Of a stretch of DNA of 64,000 bases, positions 1 to 10,171 are shown one piece after another; within the stretch, counting starts at the first letter, position 1; every line of letters starts with the position of its first letter. The translations under genes and the position numbers were made by a program. A model generated the notes under the pieces. It made no database searches. It was not told where the DNA came from and saw only the letters and a program-made list of their open reading frames with translations. The stretch covers positions 124,001-188,000 of the forward strand of contig NZ_MDDV01000004.1 in NCBI RefSeq assembly GCF_001854885.1. Reading direction: 5' to 3'. Source of the DNA: Ensifer sp. LCM 4579. Lineage in GTDB: Bacteria; Pseudomonadota; Alphaproteobacteria; Rhizobiales; Rhizobiaceae.

Positions 1-974
1 TGACCGTCGAGACGATCGAAAGCAATATCGCCTCGATCAAGCGCGTCTTCGCCAACTATCTCGATTATGAGAAGGGCCATAATGCGGCCCTGATGATCAA
101 CAATGCGGAGTGGCTCCGCTCGCTCAACTATCTCGAATTCCTGCGCGATGTCGGACGCTACTTCTCGGTCAATCGGATGCTCTCCTTCGACAGCGTGAAA
201 ACGAGGCTGGAGCGCGAGCACTCGCTCTCCTTCCTCGAATTCAACTACATGATCCTGCAGGCCTATGACTTCGTCGAGCTTAATAAGCGTTATGACTGCC
301 GCGTTCAGATGGGCGGCTCGGATCAGTGGGGTAACATCGTCAACGGCATAGATCTCGGCCACCGCATGGGCACCCCGCAGCTCTACGCCCTCACCTCGCC
401 CCTGCTGACGACGGCGTCAGGGGCGAAGATGGGCAAGTCGGTCAACGGCGCGGTCTGGCTCAATCCAGACATGCTCGGCCCCTACGAGTTCTGGCAGTAC
501 TGGCGCAACACCGAGGACGCCGACGTGACGCGTTTCCTCAAGCTCTATACGACGCTGCCGATGTCCGAAATCGCGCGGTTGTCGCAGCTCGGCGGCTCCG
601 AGATCAACGAGGTGAAAAAAATCCTCGCGACCGAAATCACCGCCATGCTGCATGGGCGGCCCGCCGCCGAACAGGCCGCCGAAACGGCGCGCAAGACTTT
701 TGAGGAAGGTGCGCTTGCCGAGAACCTGCCTTCCGTCGAGGTCCCAGCCGCCGAGCTCGAGGCGGGCCTCGGTCTTTTGACGCTCGTGGTGCGCGCCGGC
801 CTCGCCACTTCGAACGGCGAAGCGCGGCGACACGTCCAGGGTGGTGCCGTTCGGATCAACGACCAGCCAGTCAGCGATGAACGCCGGATCATCGGAAGCG
901 CCGACGTCACCGGAGATGGCGTCATCAAGCTCTCGCTTGGCAAGAAGAAGCACATGCTGGTGCGGCCCGTCTGA
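1..974 (+). CDS. tyrS: Tyrosyl-tRNA synthetase, 3' part
   Basis: The reading frame is open from base 3, so the 5' end lies outside the window. Tyrosyl-tRNA synthetase charges tRNA-Tyr with tyrosine in the cytoplasm. The tyrosine/ATP-site segment [10 protein letters not shown] is present at about 306-335. The class I signature loop appears as KMGKS (about 424-438), a tolerated variant of KMSKS. The C-terminal stretch from about 770 to the stop reads as an S4 RNA-binding domain ([13 protein letters not shown]). It faces the large AsmA-like gene convergently. The identification is secure; only the N-terminal third is missing. Confidence 0.95.
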   Translation, partial: TVETIESNIASIKRVFANYLDYEKGHNAALMINNAEWLRSLNYLEFLRDVGRYFSVNRMLSFDSVKTRLEREHSLSFLEFNYMILQAYDFVELNKRYDCRVQMGGSDQWGNIVNGIDLGHRMGTPQLYALTSPLLTTASGAKMGKSVNGAVWLNPDMLGPYEFWQYWRNTEDADVTRFLKLYTTLPMSEIARLSQLGGSEINEVKKILATEITAMLHGRPAAEQAAETARKTFEEGALAENLPSVEVPAAELEAGLGLLTLVVRAGLATSNGEARRHVQGGAVRINDQPVSDERRIIGSADVTGDGVIKLSLGKKKHMLVRPV

Positions 975-984
975 GGACCGCGCT

Positions 985-1021
985 CAGCGCTCGTAGCGCT
1001 GGGCGCCCGTGCTGCGGGCGC
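985..1021. terminator. Tandem GC hairpins in the convergent tyrS/AsmA gap
   Basis: Two adjacent perfect stems lie here: CAGCGCT-cgt-AGCGCTG at 985-1001 and GCGCCCG/CGGGCGC at 1003-1021. There is no T-run on either side, so a classical intrinsic terminator is not supported. A role in ending transcription between the converging genes is only an inference. Confidence 0.3.
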
Positions 1022-1091
1022 GCCTGGGTGCGTCCGACCCTCTTCGGCAGAGACGTGGACAGGGTGTCGGATCCCGTTCCGCCGCATCACA

Positions 1092-4000
1092 CTATTGAAA
1101 CTCGAATATGTTGCGAAAAACGCCCGGTGCGATGATCGACAGCGGGTTGATGAACAGGCTCGGCTGATCGAATGGTCCCGTCAGTTTGAACGTGATGCCG
1201 AGCAGCCCGCGGTCGCGGCCGTTGCCGAGCAACCCGCCGATCAGCGGCAGTTCGGCGAAAATGCGGTTGAGGCCATAGGCGGGCATGAATGTTCCCGTCA
1301 TGTCCATGCGGCCGTTGGCGTCGCGAATCGTGCCCTGGAAGGTCGCGCCGACATCGACGCCGCGCAGGACGCCACCGTCGACCCGAATCATGCCCCGGTC
1401 CAGGAGCAGCTGTGCATAGCCCCGCTCGAAGCGTGCCGTGCTGACGTCTATATCCCGCCGCACCGCTTGGTTGAGACTGCGGCCGTCCTGCCCGGCCGGG
1501 GTCGAGACCATCGACTGCAGCTTCTGTTCCCCGATGAGAGAGAACTTTCTGAGGTCGACCGCGCCGCGCCAGGACCTAGCGCCGCGGTCGCGCAGCCTGA
1601 GATTGAGGAGCCCGCCTCGCATATTGCGGTAGACGTCGGCGAAGCGCGCGAGCGCACCCGCGTCGCTCGTCGTCAATTCGAGCGTATTGTCCGCCCCCGC
1701 CTTCACCATCCTTGCGACCACTGCCTGACCGCTTCCGGTGACGGCAGACAGATCGATATTGTCGATCTGCTGGCCGCGCGCCGAATAGGCAAAGTTCACA
1801 TTGGACAAGATCTCGCCGTTGAAGCCGGTAACCCGGTCGAGCCGCGCATTGATTTTCACATTGCCGTCGTCGCCGGAGTTCGCGCCGCCCTTCGCCCGCG
1901 CCAGTGGTAGCCGAATATCCGCCGATGGACCCGTTAGGGCCACGGTGTATCCGCCCTTGCCGCGGTCGACGTCGACTGCAAAGTCGTCGCCATGGGCGAG
2001 GCTGACGCCATCGAGCCGTGCCGAAGCCAGGCCCGCATCATCGACGCGCAGGTCGCCCGTTGCGCCGAAGCCGTCGCCCGCGATACGGAAATCCCCTATC
2101 TCCGTGACGCCGCCCGTAGCCTTCACTGTGAATACCGCCTTGGCTGCAATGCCGGCGCCCTTGCTCCAGCCGATCCAGGGCAGCGACAGCGACGCTCCCG
2201 TGAGATCGGCTTTCACGGATTGGCTTCCGTCTTCGGCGAGCGAAACCTCGGCCCTGACCGGTCCGCTGACGATCCCGGACAGGGCGGGGGCGATCTTGCG
2301 TCGCGCGGCATCGTCCAGCGTTCCGGAAATGTCGCGCGTCCTCTTCACATTGGCGGCCGGATCCACCGGTTCGGTGAGGGCGATCCGCATTTTCGCGCCG
2401 TCGATCAAGGCATCCGCATCAAGGACTGCCTTGCTGTTGTCGATTCTCATCGTGCCGCTCAGGTCGGCAATGGAGCGACCGGCGACGGGCCGGTTGATCG
2501 TTACGTCCTGTAGCCGCATCTCCGCTTGCCAAAGCGGGCGCGGCGGATTCTGATCCATGATCAATCCAAACCGCGCGCCGACGAGAGCGGTTACCGGCCC
2601 GGTGAAATCCTCCGGCACGAAGGGCGTTTTCTGGAGCGCATGGATCGGCCTGTAGGCGACGAGCTCGGCGATGGCATCGGCCTGACCACCAACCTCGATC
2701 TTCATCTCCGCCATCAGCGGCTTGGTGTGAACGTCGGGAATGACGAATTCCCCGCCATTCAGGGTCACGGACCGCCCGGAGGGGAAATAGGCCACGCCTT
2801 TGCCGACTGCTACCGACATGCGCTTGCCGCTCAAGCGGAACTTGCCCGCCGTGTCACGCAGCGGCGGTATCTCACCGGCGATGTTTATGCGCGTGTCGTC
2901 GATGGCGAAGTTTATGTTGAGCTCGTGCTCGTCGAGCCTGAGATCGTCCCCGCTCGCGGCGATGCGTCCCTCCGGAATCGAGACTTCGATGCGCGCATCG
3001 GAGACCGTGCCGCCGAAGAGGTTGCCGATGGCCCATCGCCGGGCACCCTTGGCAATCCACCACGGCCACAATTGCTTGATGGCAGTCGAATGCATCTGAT
3101 CGCTCAGTGCGACGAAACTGATCTGCGGAGAGGTCTTGCCGAAGGCGACCGAAAGCGAACCGGCCATCGAGCCCTGCGAGCTCGATATCATCAATCGGTC
3201 GAAGATCAGCCGGTTGCTGTCGGCCTCGAATCTCCCGTTCGCTTTGGCGTCGAAGGCAAGCGGGCGCTCCGGCATGTCTTCCGGAGCAGAATTGGCATCT
3301 CTCAGAAGCAGGTCGACGGCGAAACCTCTCTTGCCGGCGGTCGAGACCTTGTCGAGATCGACTAGGGCGCCGGTGAAAGGAAATGTCGACTGACCGATCC
3401 GCACCATGGACGGCAGAATCTCCACCGAGGACCGCTCGAAGTCATAGGAGATGTTCAACTCCGACGGATTGAGTGTGGAGGCCAGCCCTCCGGCGTGGAA
3501 GCGTCCCTCGGAGGTCCTGACGGCGACGGCGAGCGTTGGTTTCGTGCCATCCGCGGCGCGCGTCGCCTTCAGGCTGACGCCGGCGGCCGTGTCTATTCCG
3601 AAGGCGTCCTCGTTTCCCGCTTTTTCATGATAGAGGAAGGGTGTAAGGGGCAGGTCCTCCAGCGCGGCTTCCAGCCCGGTGACACGCCCGTCGTCGCCGA
3701 AAGCGCGTGCTTCCAGATGCGTCTGTCTACCGTCCAAAGCCACCGCGCCGTCGACGCGGATGGAGCCGTCCGGCTCGCGGGTGAAGTCCAAGGACCCGAT
3801 GTGGATCGGGACGGTTCGACCGCGCGCGCCGGTCACCGACAAGCTGAAGTCGGAAAGCCGAATCATCTGGGTTGCGCTGGTCACCGTCAGCCGCGACATG
3901 TTGTCCACATGTGCGAACAGCGCTTCGAGGGCGGTGCCGACATCGGCGATGCGAACCGCTGCGAGATTGACGGGTTCGCCGCGCGGCAACAGCCCAGTGT

Positions 4001-4478
4001 CGAGATCGCCCCCGTCCGCTTCGAGTCTGGATACCGAGATACGACCCGTCAGCAATGCGACCGGATCGAGTGCGATCGACACGGCCGCGAGCCTGACGAC
4101 GGAACGTCCCGCCCCGCCCTCCTTCAGGGTCACTCCGCGTGCCTTGAGTGCAAGCGCGCCTCGGCCCGTCACGCGAAGGACGGTGCTCTCGACTTCGGCA
4201 CGGTAAGCGGGACCAAGCGCGCCGTTTAGAGCCTCGCGCGCGCGCGCATTCAGGGGGGCGTCGGCGATCCCGCTTTCGACGACGGCGACGAGGGACGCAA
4301 TGATGACGAAAATGACGAGCGAAAGGCAGAGAAAAATCTGGCCGCACAGGCGCGCGGCACCGCCGGACGACGGCGTATGCACGATGACCGGATCATGGGC
4401 TTGCGCAGAGGGCAGCGCATGCAGCGCGACGATGTCTTCCTTGCGAAAGCAAATCCTTTCGCTGCGGATCTCGCTCAT
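1092..4478 (-). CDS. Large AsmA-like / DUF3971 (YhdP-type) envelope protein
   Basis: This 1128-residue protein has one N-terminal membrane segment at about residues 45-68 (CGQIFLCLSLVIFVIIASLV). The rest is a long beta-rich repeat-like region ending in an AsmA-type C-terminal domain (motif near GTFMPAYGLNRIFAELPLIG, then a TFKLTGPFDQP segment). AsmA/YhdP relatives are inner-membrane-anchored bridge-like proteins thought to carry phospholipids through the periplasm. The same topology is expected here, with a cytoplasmic N-terminus and a periplasmic body. It is transcribed alone, convergent with tyrS. The start could be later than 4478, because the first 40 residues precede the membrane segment and are not conserved-looking. 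The family call is good; the exact substrate is unknown. Confidence 0.85.
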   Translation of the reverse strand: MSEIRSERICFRKEDIVALHALPSAQAHDPVIVHTPSSGGAARLCGQIFLCLSLVIFVIIASLVAVVESGIADAPLNARAREALNGALGPAYRAEVESTVLRVTGRGALALKARGVTLKEGGAGRSVVRLAAVSIALDPVALLTGRISVSRLEADGGDLDTGLLPRGEPVNLAAVRIADVGTALEALFAHVDNMSRLTVTSATQMIRLSDFSLSVTGARGRTVPIHIGSLDFTREPDGSIRVDGAVALDGRQTHLEARAFGDDGRVTGLEAALEDLPLTPFLYHEKAGNEDAFGIDTAAGVSLKATRAADGTKPTLAVAVRTSEGRFHAGGLASTLNPSELNISYDFERSSVEILPSMVRIGQSTFPFTGALVDLDKVSTAGKRGFAVDLLLRDANSAPEDMPERPLAFDAKANGRFEADSNRLIFDRLMISSSQGSMAGSLSVAFGKTSPQISFVALSDQMHSTAIKQLWPWWIAKGARRWAIGNLFGGTVSDARIEVSIPEGRIAASGDDLRLDEHELNINFAIDDTRINIAGEIPPLRDTAGKFRLSGKRMSVAVGKGVAYFPSGRSVTLNGGEFVIPDVHTKPLMAEMKIEVGGQADAIAELVAYRPIHALQKTPFVPEDFTGPVTALVGARFGLIMDQNPPRPLWQAEMRLQDVTINRPVAGRSIADLSGTMRIDNSKAVLDADALIDGAKMRIALTEPVDPAANVKRTRDISGTLDDAARRKIAPALSGIVSGPVRAEVSLAEDGSQSVKADLTGASLSLPWIGWSKGAGIAAKAVFTVKATGGVTEIGDFRIAGDGFGATGDLRVDDAGLASARLDGVSLAHGDDFAVDVDRGKGGYTVALTGPSADIRLPLARAKGGANSGDDGNVKINARLDRVTGFNGEILSNVNFAYSARGQQIDNIDLSAVTGSGQAVVARMVKAGADNTLELTTSDAGALARFADVYRNMRGGLLNLRLRDRGARSWRGAVDLRKFSLIGEQKLQSMVSTPAGQDGRSLNQAVRRDIDVSTARFERGYAQLLLDRGMIRVDGGVLRGVDVGATFQGTIRDANGRMDMTGTFMPAYGLNRIFAELPLIGGLLGNGRDRGLLGITFKLTGPFDQPSLFINPLSIIAPGVFRNIFEFQ

Positions 4479-4878
4479 CTCCGCAGGCGTCCTCCCCGTG
4501 AATGCTGCATCGAGTCTCCCCTGTCATGCCCGCTGTCGGGCCCGCCCCGGGTCCTGTTTGTGCCCAACTAGATCACAATTCGCGAAACCCAGCCACCTTC
4601 GCTTCGCATGCAGCGGAAAGCGGTTCAGCCCGATTCCGTGCGGCGATCACGGGTCATAAGGCAAAAACCCGTCGCGCGCCTGTCAAGGATCCATCACAAA
4701 TCCGCCGGAAGCCTGGCACGATTCACGATGAACCTGCGACGCCGTGCCCTTGCCACCACGGCCGGATCGCTGAAGCGCTCGAAATACCCCATGATACTCT
4801 CCCCAGCCGGTTCCGTTCCGGGGCGTCATGCAGTACCTGGGAGATGTCCAGAAAACTTGGCGTAAGAAAGGCTCAATC
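4479..4878. other. Divergent 400-bp promoter region, no gene seen
   Basis: This gap lies between the starts of the minus-strand AsmA-like gene and the plus-strand peroxiredoxin gene. Short open frames exist on both strands, but none has a recognisable product or a good ribosome-binding site. It presumably holds both promoters; no clear -35/-10 pair or repeat stands out. Confidence 0.5.
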
Positions 4879-5355
4879 ATGGCACTATTGCGGTCCGGCG
4901 ACACCGCCCCGGATTTCGAGCTTCCCCGCGACGGCGGCGGTTCGCTTTCTCTTTCTGCCCTGCGCGGAAAGCCGGTCGTCCTATTCTTCTATCCCAAGGA
5001 CGACACCAAGGGCTGCACGCAGGAAGCAATCGCTTTCTCCGGGCTTGCGCAGGAGTTCGCAGCCGCCGGCGTCGTGCTGGTCGGCATATCGCCCGATTCG
5101 GTCAAAAGCCACGACCGCTTCGTCGGCAAACACGGGCTGACGATCCCGCTTGCCGCGGATGAAGAAAAGGCGGTCGTCGATGCCTATGGCGTCTGGGTGG
5201 AAAAGAGCATGTATGGCCGCAAATATATGGGTGTGGAACGAACCACCTTTCTGATCGATGCGCATGGCACGATCGATCGCGTTTGGGAAAAGGTGAAAGT
5301 CCCTGGCCATGCCGAGGAGGTCTTCGCCGCCGCAAAAGCGCTTGCCGCCGGCTGA
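4879..5355 (+). CDS. bcp: Bcp/PrxQ-type thiol peroxidase
   Basis: The 158-residue peroxiredoxin reduces hydrogen and alkyl peroxides with thiols. The peroxidatic cysteine is Cys46 in FYPKDDTKGCTQEA, the family signature. The resolving cysteine found five residues later in E. coli Bcp is absent, and no other cysteine is present, so this is a 1-Cys form that needs an external thiol. The start is set by GAAAGG about 8 bases before ATG 4879; an upstream in-frame ATG (4828) lacks such a site. The stop overlaps the start of the next gene (ATGATGA region at 5353-5360), implying translational coupling. Confidence 0.93.
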   Translation: MALLRSGDTAPDFELPRDGGGSLSLSALRGKPVVLFFYPKDDTKGCTQEAIAFSGLAQEFAAAGVVLVGISPDSVKSHDRFVGKHGLTIPLAADEEKAVVDAYGVWVEKSMYGRKYMGVERTTFLIDAHGTIDRVWEKVKVPGHAEEVFAAAKALAAG

Positions 5356-6185
5356 TGATGCCGACGCTTCCGCACTTCCACAGCTTGCGCGGCGCGGCCG
5401 TCGAAGCGGTCCGGGCAGCGGACCTCGACGTGAAGACCGAACTTGCACAGGAGGCTCATCGGCGCTGGCAGGCGCGCACATTGTCGCTGCGCTCGCCGCT
5501 CGACCGCTCCGTTCCGGCGCGCCCCGGTCGGCCGGAAAGGCCGATCCTGACGCCGCCGACGCAGGTCAGGCGGCGCTCTCTCGGCTCCCTGAAAGGACGC
5601 ATCGCCCTCCTCCACGCGATCGCCCATATAGAACTGAACGCGGTCGACCTGGCGCTCGATATCGTCGCCCGTTTCGCCGGCGAGCCGGTCCCGCATTCCT
5701 TCTTCGATGGTTGGATGCAGGTGGCCTTCGAGGAAGCGAAGCATTTCCGCCTGGTCCGACAGAGGCTGAACGATCTCGGCGCGGATTATGGCGACCTGCC
5801 GGCGCATGACGGCCTCTGGCAGGCCGCCCACGACACGCGCAACGACCTGACCGCCCGCCTCGCCGTGGTGCCGCTCATCCTGGAAGCGCGCGGACTCGAC
5901 GTCACGCCGGCGCTGCAGGCGAAGATGCGCGAGACCGGCGACCACGAGAGTGCTGCCGTTCTCGAAGTCATATATGAGGACGAGAAGGGCCATGTCGCCG
6001 TCGGAGCCAAGTGGTTCCGTTTTCTCTGTGCCCGGCAGCGAAAGGATCCCGCCGCGACCTTCCAGGCGCTGGTGCGGGCGAATTTCCGCGGTCCCCTGAA
6101 GGCGCCATTCAATGACATTGCGCGCGCCGAAGCAGGGATGACGCCGTCTTTCTACAGATCGATGACGGCCTCGACCAGCATCTGA
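5355..6185 (+). CDS. DUF455 ferritin-like domain protein
   Basis: The 276-residue protein belongs to the DUF455 ferritin-like family. Helical segments carry the expected Glu/His metal-type positions: HAIAHIELNAVDLAL near residue 85, FEEAKHF near 125, and DHESAAVLEVIYEDEKGHV near 200. This suggests a di-iron four-helix bundle; the reaction is not established for the family. ATG 5355 overlaps the bcp stop, and a second ATG follows immediately. Co-translation with a peroxidase suggests a role in iron or oxidative-stress handling, which is inference. Confidence 0.82.
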   Translation: MMPTLPHFHSLRGAAVEAVRAADLDVKTELAQEAHRRWQARTLSLRSPLDRSVPARPGRPERPILTPPTQVRRRSLGSLKGRIALLHAIAHIELNAVDLALDIVARFAGEPVPHSFFDGWMQVAFEEAKHFRLVRQRLNDLGADYGDLPAHDGLWQAAHDTRNDLTARLAVVPLILEARGLDVTPALQAKMRETGDHESAAVLEVIYEDEKGHVAVGAKWFRFLCARQRKDPAATFQALVRANFRGPLKAPFNDIARAEAGMTPSFYRSMTASTSI

Positions 6186-6276
6186 GACAGGCTGCACTCA
6201 AGGATTTGTTAACGCTAATAAAGTGTAATCGCCGCCGGGCAACGCGGATTATTTCGCAACTGGTGGGGGCAAGTGA

Positions 6277-7611
6277 GTGTCTGTTCGTCCGGCAAACGGC
6301 GCTTTCGCAAAACGATCGCAGAGCCACGTCCTGATTCTCGCAAGCGGCGACAGGATCAGGCATGTGACCGTCCGTCCGTGGATGGTGGCCATCGCCACCT
6401 CCATCATCGGCGCTTTCGCCATCGGCTATCTGGCCGCGACCACCTATCTCGTGCTTCGCGACGATTTGATCGGCGGCACGATCGCCCGCCAGGCGCGCAT
6501 GCAGCACGAATATGAAGACCGAATCACCGCGCTTCGCGCGCAGGTCGACCGGGTGACGAGCCGGCAATTGCTGGACCAGCAGGTGGTCGAGGAAAAGGTC
6601 GAAAAACTCCTGCAGCAGCAGCTCGAGATTTCGTCGCGAGGCGAGCGGCTGGACGCTCTGGGCGTCGGTCCTCAATCAGTTGTACCGATCGGGCACGATG
6701 CATCCCTGCCCAAGACGGAGCCGTTGCCTTACGAGGAACACGCCGGCGCCAAAAGCGGGCTCAAGGCGATCGAAAAGATCATCGGCATGGCCGAGCCGAA
6801 CACCGGCACGCCCACTGCCCCCGCAGCTTTTGCGCCGATCACGACCACGGCTGAGGCCGGAGAGACTACATCCGACCGCGCCGACCGGATCTTTTCCAGC
6901 GTGACGCTGTCCCTGAAAGGTGTCGCGCGCGAGCAGATGGCCCATATCCGGCAAATGACGGACGGCGCGCTTCGCGTCTCCGAGGCCATCAGATCGATCG
7001 TCGATCGGACGGGGTTCATCCTGCCGGATCATGAAACGGCCGACGTCACATCCGCTGTCTTGAGAACCGGCGAAGCGACGGGAATTGGTGGGCCCTTTGT
7101 CGAGCCGCAACGGGAGGATGAATTCGAGCAGTCCCTGGCCGCACTTGACAGCGCCCTTCTCGAACTGGAGCAGACCCGCGCCGCGGCTCGAAAGCTGCCG
7201 CTTGCAAGTCCGGCGCCGGCAAACGACATCACCAGCACTTTCGGAAACCGGCTGGACCCGTTCTTCGGCCGGTTGGCGCTTCACGCCGGCATCGACTTCC
7301 GTGCACAGACCGGCACGCGCATCCGCTCGACGGCGGCGGGAACGGTGACGGCCGCGGGGCCGGCGGGCGGCTACGGCAACATGATCGAAATCGACCATGG
7401 CAACGGCGTGTCGACGCGGTACGCGCATCTCGCGGTTGTTCTGGTCGATGTCGGAGACCGCGTGAAGGCCGGTCAGGTGATCGGCAAGTCCGGCAGCACC
7501 GGCCGCTCGACCGGCCCTCATCTTCACTATGAGGTGCGGTTGAACGGCGAGGCCGTCGATCCGATGCGGTTCCTGAGCGCCGGGACAAAACTCGCCGACT
7601 ATATCGATTGA
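6277..7611 (+). CDS. Membrane-anchored M23 peptidoglycan endopeptidase
   Basis: The 444-residue protein has one membrane segment at about residues 30-52 (MVAIATSIIGAFAIGYLAA). A coiled-coil/basic region follows at about 75-130, rich in Gln, Glu and Arg. The C-terminal LytM/M23 domain is at about 315-430. Its zinc ligands are visible: HAGIDF (first His and Asp), then YAHL and HLHYE. Such proteins cleave or regulate cleavage of peptidoglycan cross-links. The start is GTG 6277; no strong ribosome site is seen, and a downstream GTG at the membrane segment is possible. It is probably a single-gene unit. Confidence 0.88.
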   Translation: MSVRPANGAFAKRSQSHVLILASGDRIRHVTVRPWMVAIATSIIGAFAIGYLAATTYLVLRDDLIGGTIARQARMQHEYEDRITALRAQVDRVTSRQLLDQQVVEEKVEKLLQQQLEISSRGERLDALGVGPQSVVPIGHDASLPKTEPLPYEEHAGAKSGLKAIEKIIGMAEPNTGTPTAPAAFAPITTTAEAGETTSDRADRIFSSVTLSLKGVAREQMAHIRQMTDGALRVSEAIRSIVDRTGFILPDHETADVTSAVLRTGEATGIGGPFVEPQREDEFEQSLAALDSALLELEQTRAAARKLPLASPAPANDITSTFGNRLDPFFGRLALHAGIDFRAQTGTRIRSTAAGTVTAAGPAGGYGNMIEIDHGNGVSTRYAHLAVVLVDVGDRVKAGQVIGKSGSTGRSTGPHLHYEVRLNGEAVDPMRFLSAGTKLADYID

Positions 7612-7773
7612 ATGGGGGCCGGGACGGTCAAGACTTGATGTGAAACGGGGTAGATTTTCGTTCTATTGACCGCCACACGCATCAACGTGCTGGATTTCTT
7701 GACTTTCGGCGACTTCCGCCTTAAGAGCGCTGGCACGTGGTGGTGGTTTTTCACCGACCGATCTTATGTTCGA

Positions 7774-9303
<1,530 letters not shown>

Positions 9304-9315
9304 TTTCCAGGCCCC

Positions 9316-9723
9316 ATGGCGTACCCCGGCATCGATTTTCCAGGACTTGGCTGCGGGCTTGCGGTTCTTCGCGATGGCAAGATCCTGCTCTGCCGCCGGC
9401 TGAAGGCGCCGGAGGCGGGCCACTGGAGCATCGTCGGCGGCAAGGTCGACCATATGGAGCGTGCGCAGGACGCTGCCCGGCGCGAGGCGGAAGAGGAAAG
9501 CGGGCTCTCGATCCATTCGACACGCTTTCTCTGCGTCAGCGAGCAGATGATCGCGGCCGACCGTCAGCACTGGATCTCGCTGATTTACGCGACGGACGAT
9601 TTTTCCGGCGAACCACGCCTCACGGAACCGGACAAGCTGTCCGAGATCGGCTGGTTTGAACTCTCTGCCCTGCCCCAGCCGCTGTCGCGCTTCGCGGCCG
9701 ATGCCGTGCGGGCGCTTGGCTGA
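9316..9723 (+). CDS. Nudix hydrolase
   Basis: The 135-residue protein carries a perfect Nudix box starting at about residue 42: G-x5-E-x7-REAEEESGL. Nudix enzymes hydrolyse nucleoside diphosphate derivatives; substrate cannot be read from the sequence. The start lies 12 bases after the helicase stop, so the two may be cotranscribed. The length is that of small ADP-ribose/NTP-type members. Confidence 0.88.
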   Translation: MAYPGIDFPGLGCGLAVLRDGKILLCRRLKAPEAGHWSIVGGKVDHMERAQDAARREAEEESGLSIHSTRFLCVSEQMIAADRQHWISLIYATDDFSGEPRLTEPDKLSEIGWFELSALPQPLSRFAADAVRALG

Positions 9724-9732
9724 ACCCAACAG

Positions 9733-9836
9733 GCTGTGACGCCGCGCGTCTTTTCAGGCGCGCCGAGAGCGCCTAGCAGCCTGAGTGGCTGCATGTCTGC
9801 GCCTTGAACCGAGATCGATTTGAGGAGACATGCAGA
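9733..9836. repeat. RIME-like intergenic mosaic repeat (modules A+B)
   Basis: This is a two-palindrome element. Module A is the GCCGCGCGTCTTTTCAGGCG hairpin at about 9740-9760. Module B (9790-9834) has arms TGCATGTCT/AGACATGCA with inner arms CCTTGAA/TTTGAGG (imperfect). The same modules recur at 57101-57206. The ~105-bp size and two palindromes match the published Rhizobium-specific intergenic mosaic elements (RIME). It sits between convergent genes (Nudix, TfoX). Confidence 0.7.
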
Positions 9837-9849
9837 AGACGCCCCGCCT

Positions 9850-10167
9850 TCATTTCTTCGCTCTGAGCGCCGCGGCATAGGCCATCCGCACCCAGCGGCC
9901 CATCTCGTCCGGATCGTCGAAGGCCGACTCGGGAATGCTCCAATAGGGCATCTTCACCGGCTTGCCCTTGCCGTCATAGCTCCATTGTCGGCTACCCGCC
10001 TCTTCGAACTCCGGCGCGGTTTCCGCGTCGCCCTTCAAGAGGATCTCGCCGTCGACTTCGACCGCAAGGATGACACCCTGCAAATAGACGCCCTTGCCGC
10101 CGAACATACGGCGGATCGTGACGGGTCCCAGCGTCTCGAACATGTCCTCGATCGCCGCATTGTCCAT
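9850..10167 (-). CDS. TfoX N-terminal domain protein
   Basis: The 105-residue protein matches the TfoX/Sxy N-terminal domain (MFGGKGVYLQGVILAVEVDGEILLK, split by residues typical of the family). It lacks the C-terminal TfoX domain. The single domain is common in alphaproteobacteria and is not proven to act in competence. The start lies 4 bases after the stop of the MoeA/MobA-like gene, so it is the last gene of that minus-strand operon. Confidence 0.82.
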   Translation of the reverse strand: MDNAAIEDMFETLGPVTIRRMFGGKGVYLQGVILAVEVDGEILLKGDAETAPEFEEAGSRQWSYDGKGKPVKMPYWSIPESAFDDPDEMGRWVRMAYAAALRAKK

Positions 10168-10171
10168 CGCG

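Noticed and set aside
1095-1910. 271-codon plus-strand frame inside the AsmA-like gene
   Set aside because: Shadow of the AsmA-like C-terminus; no known domain.
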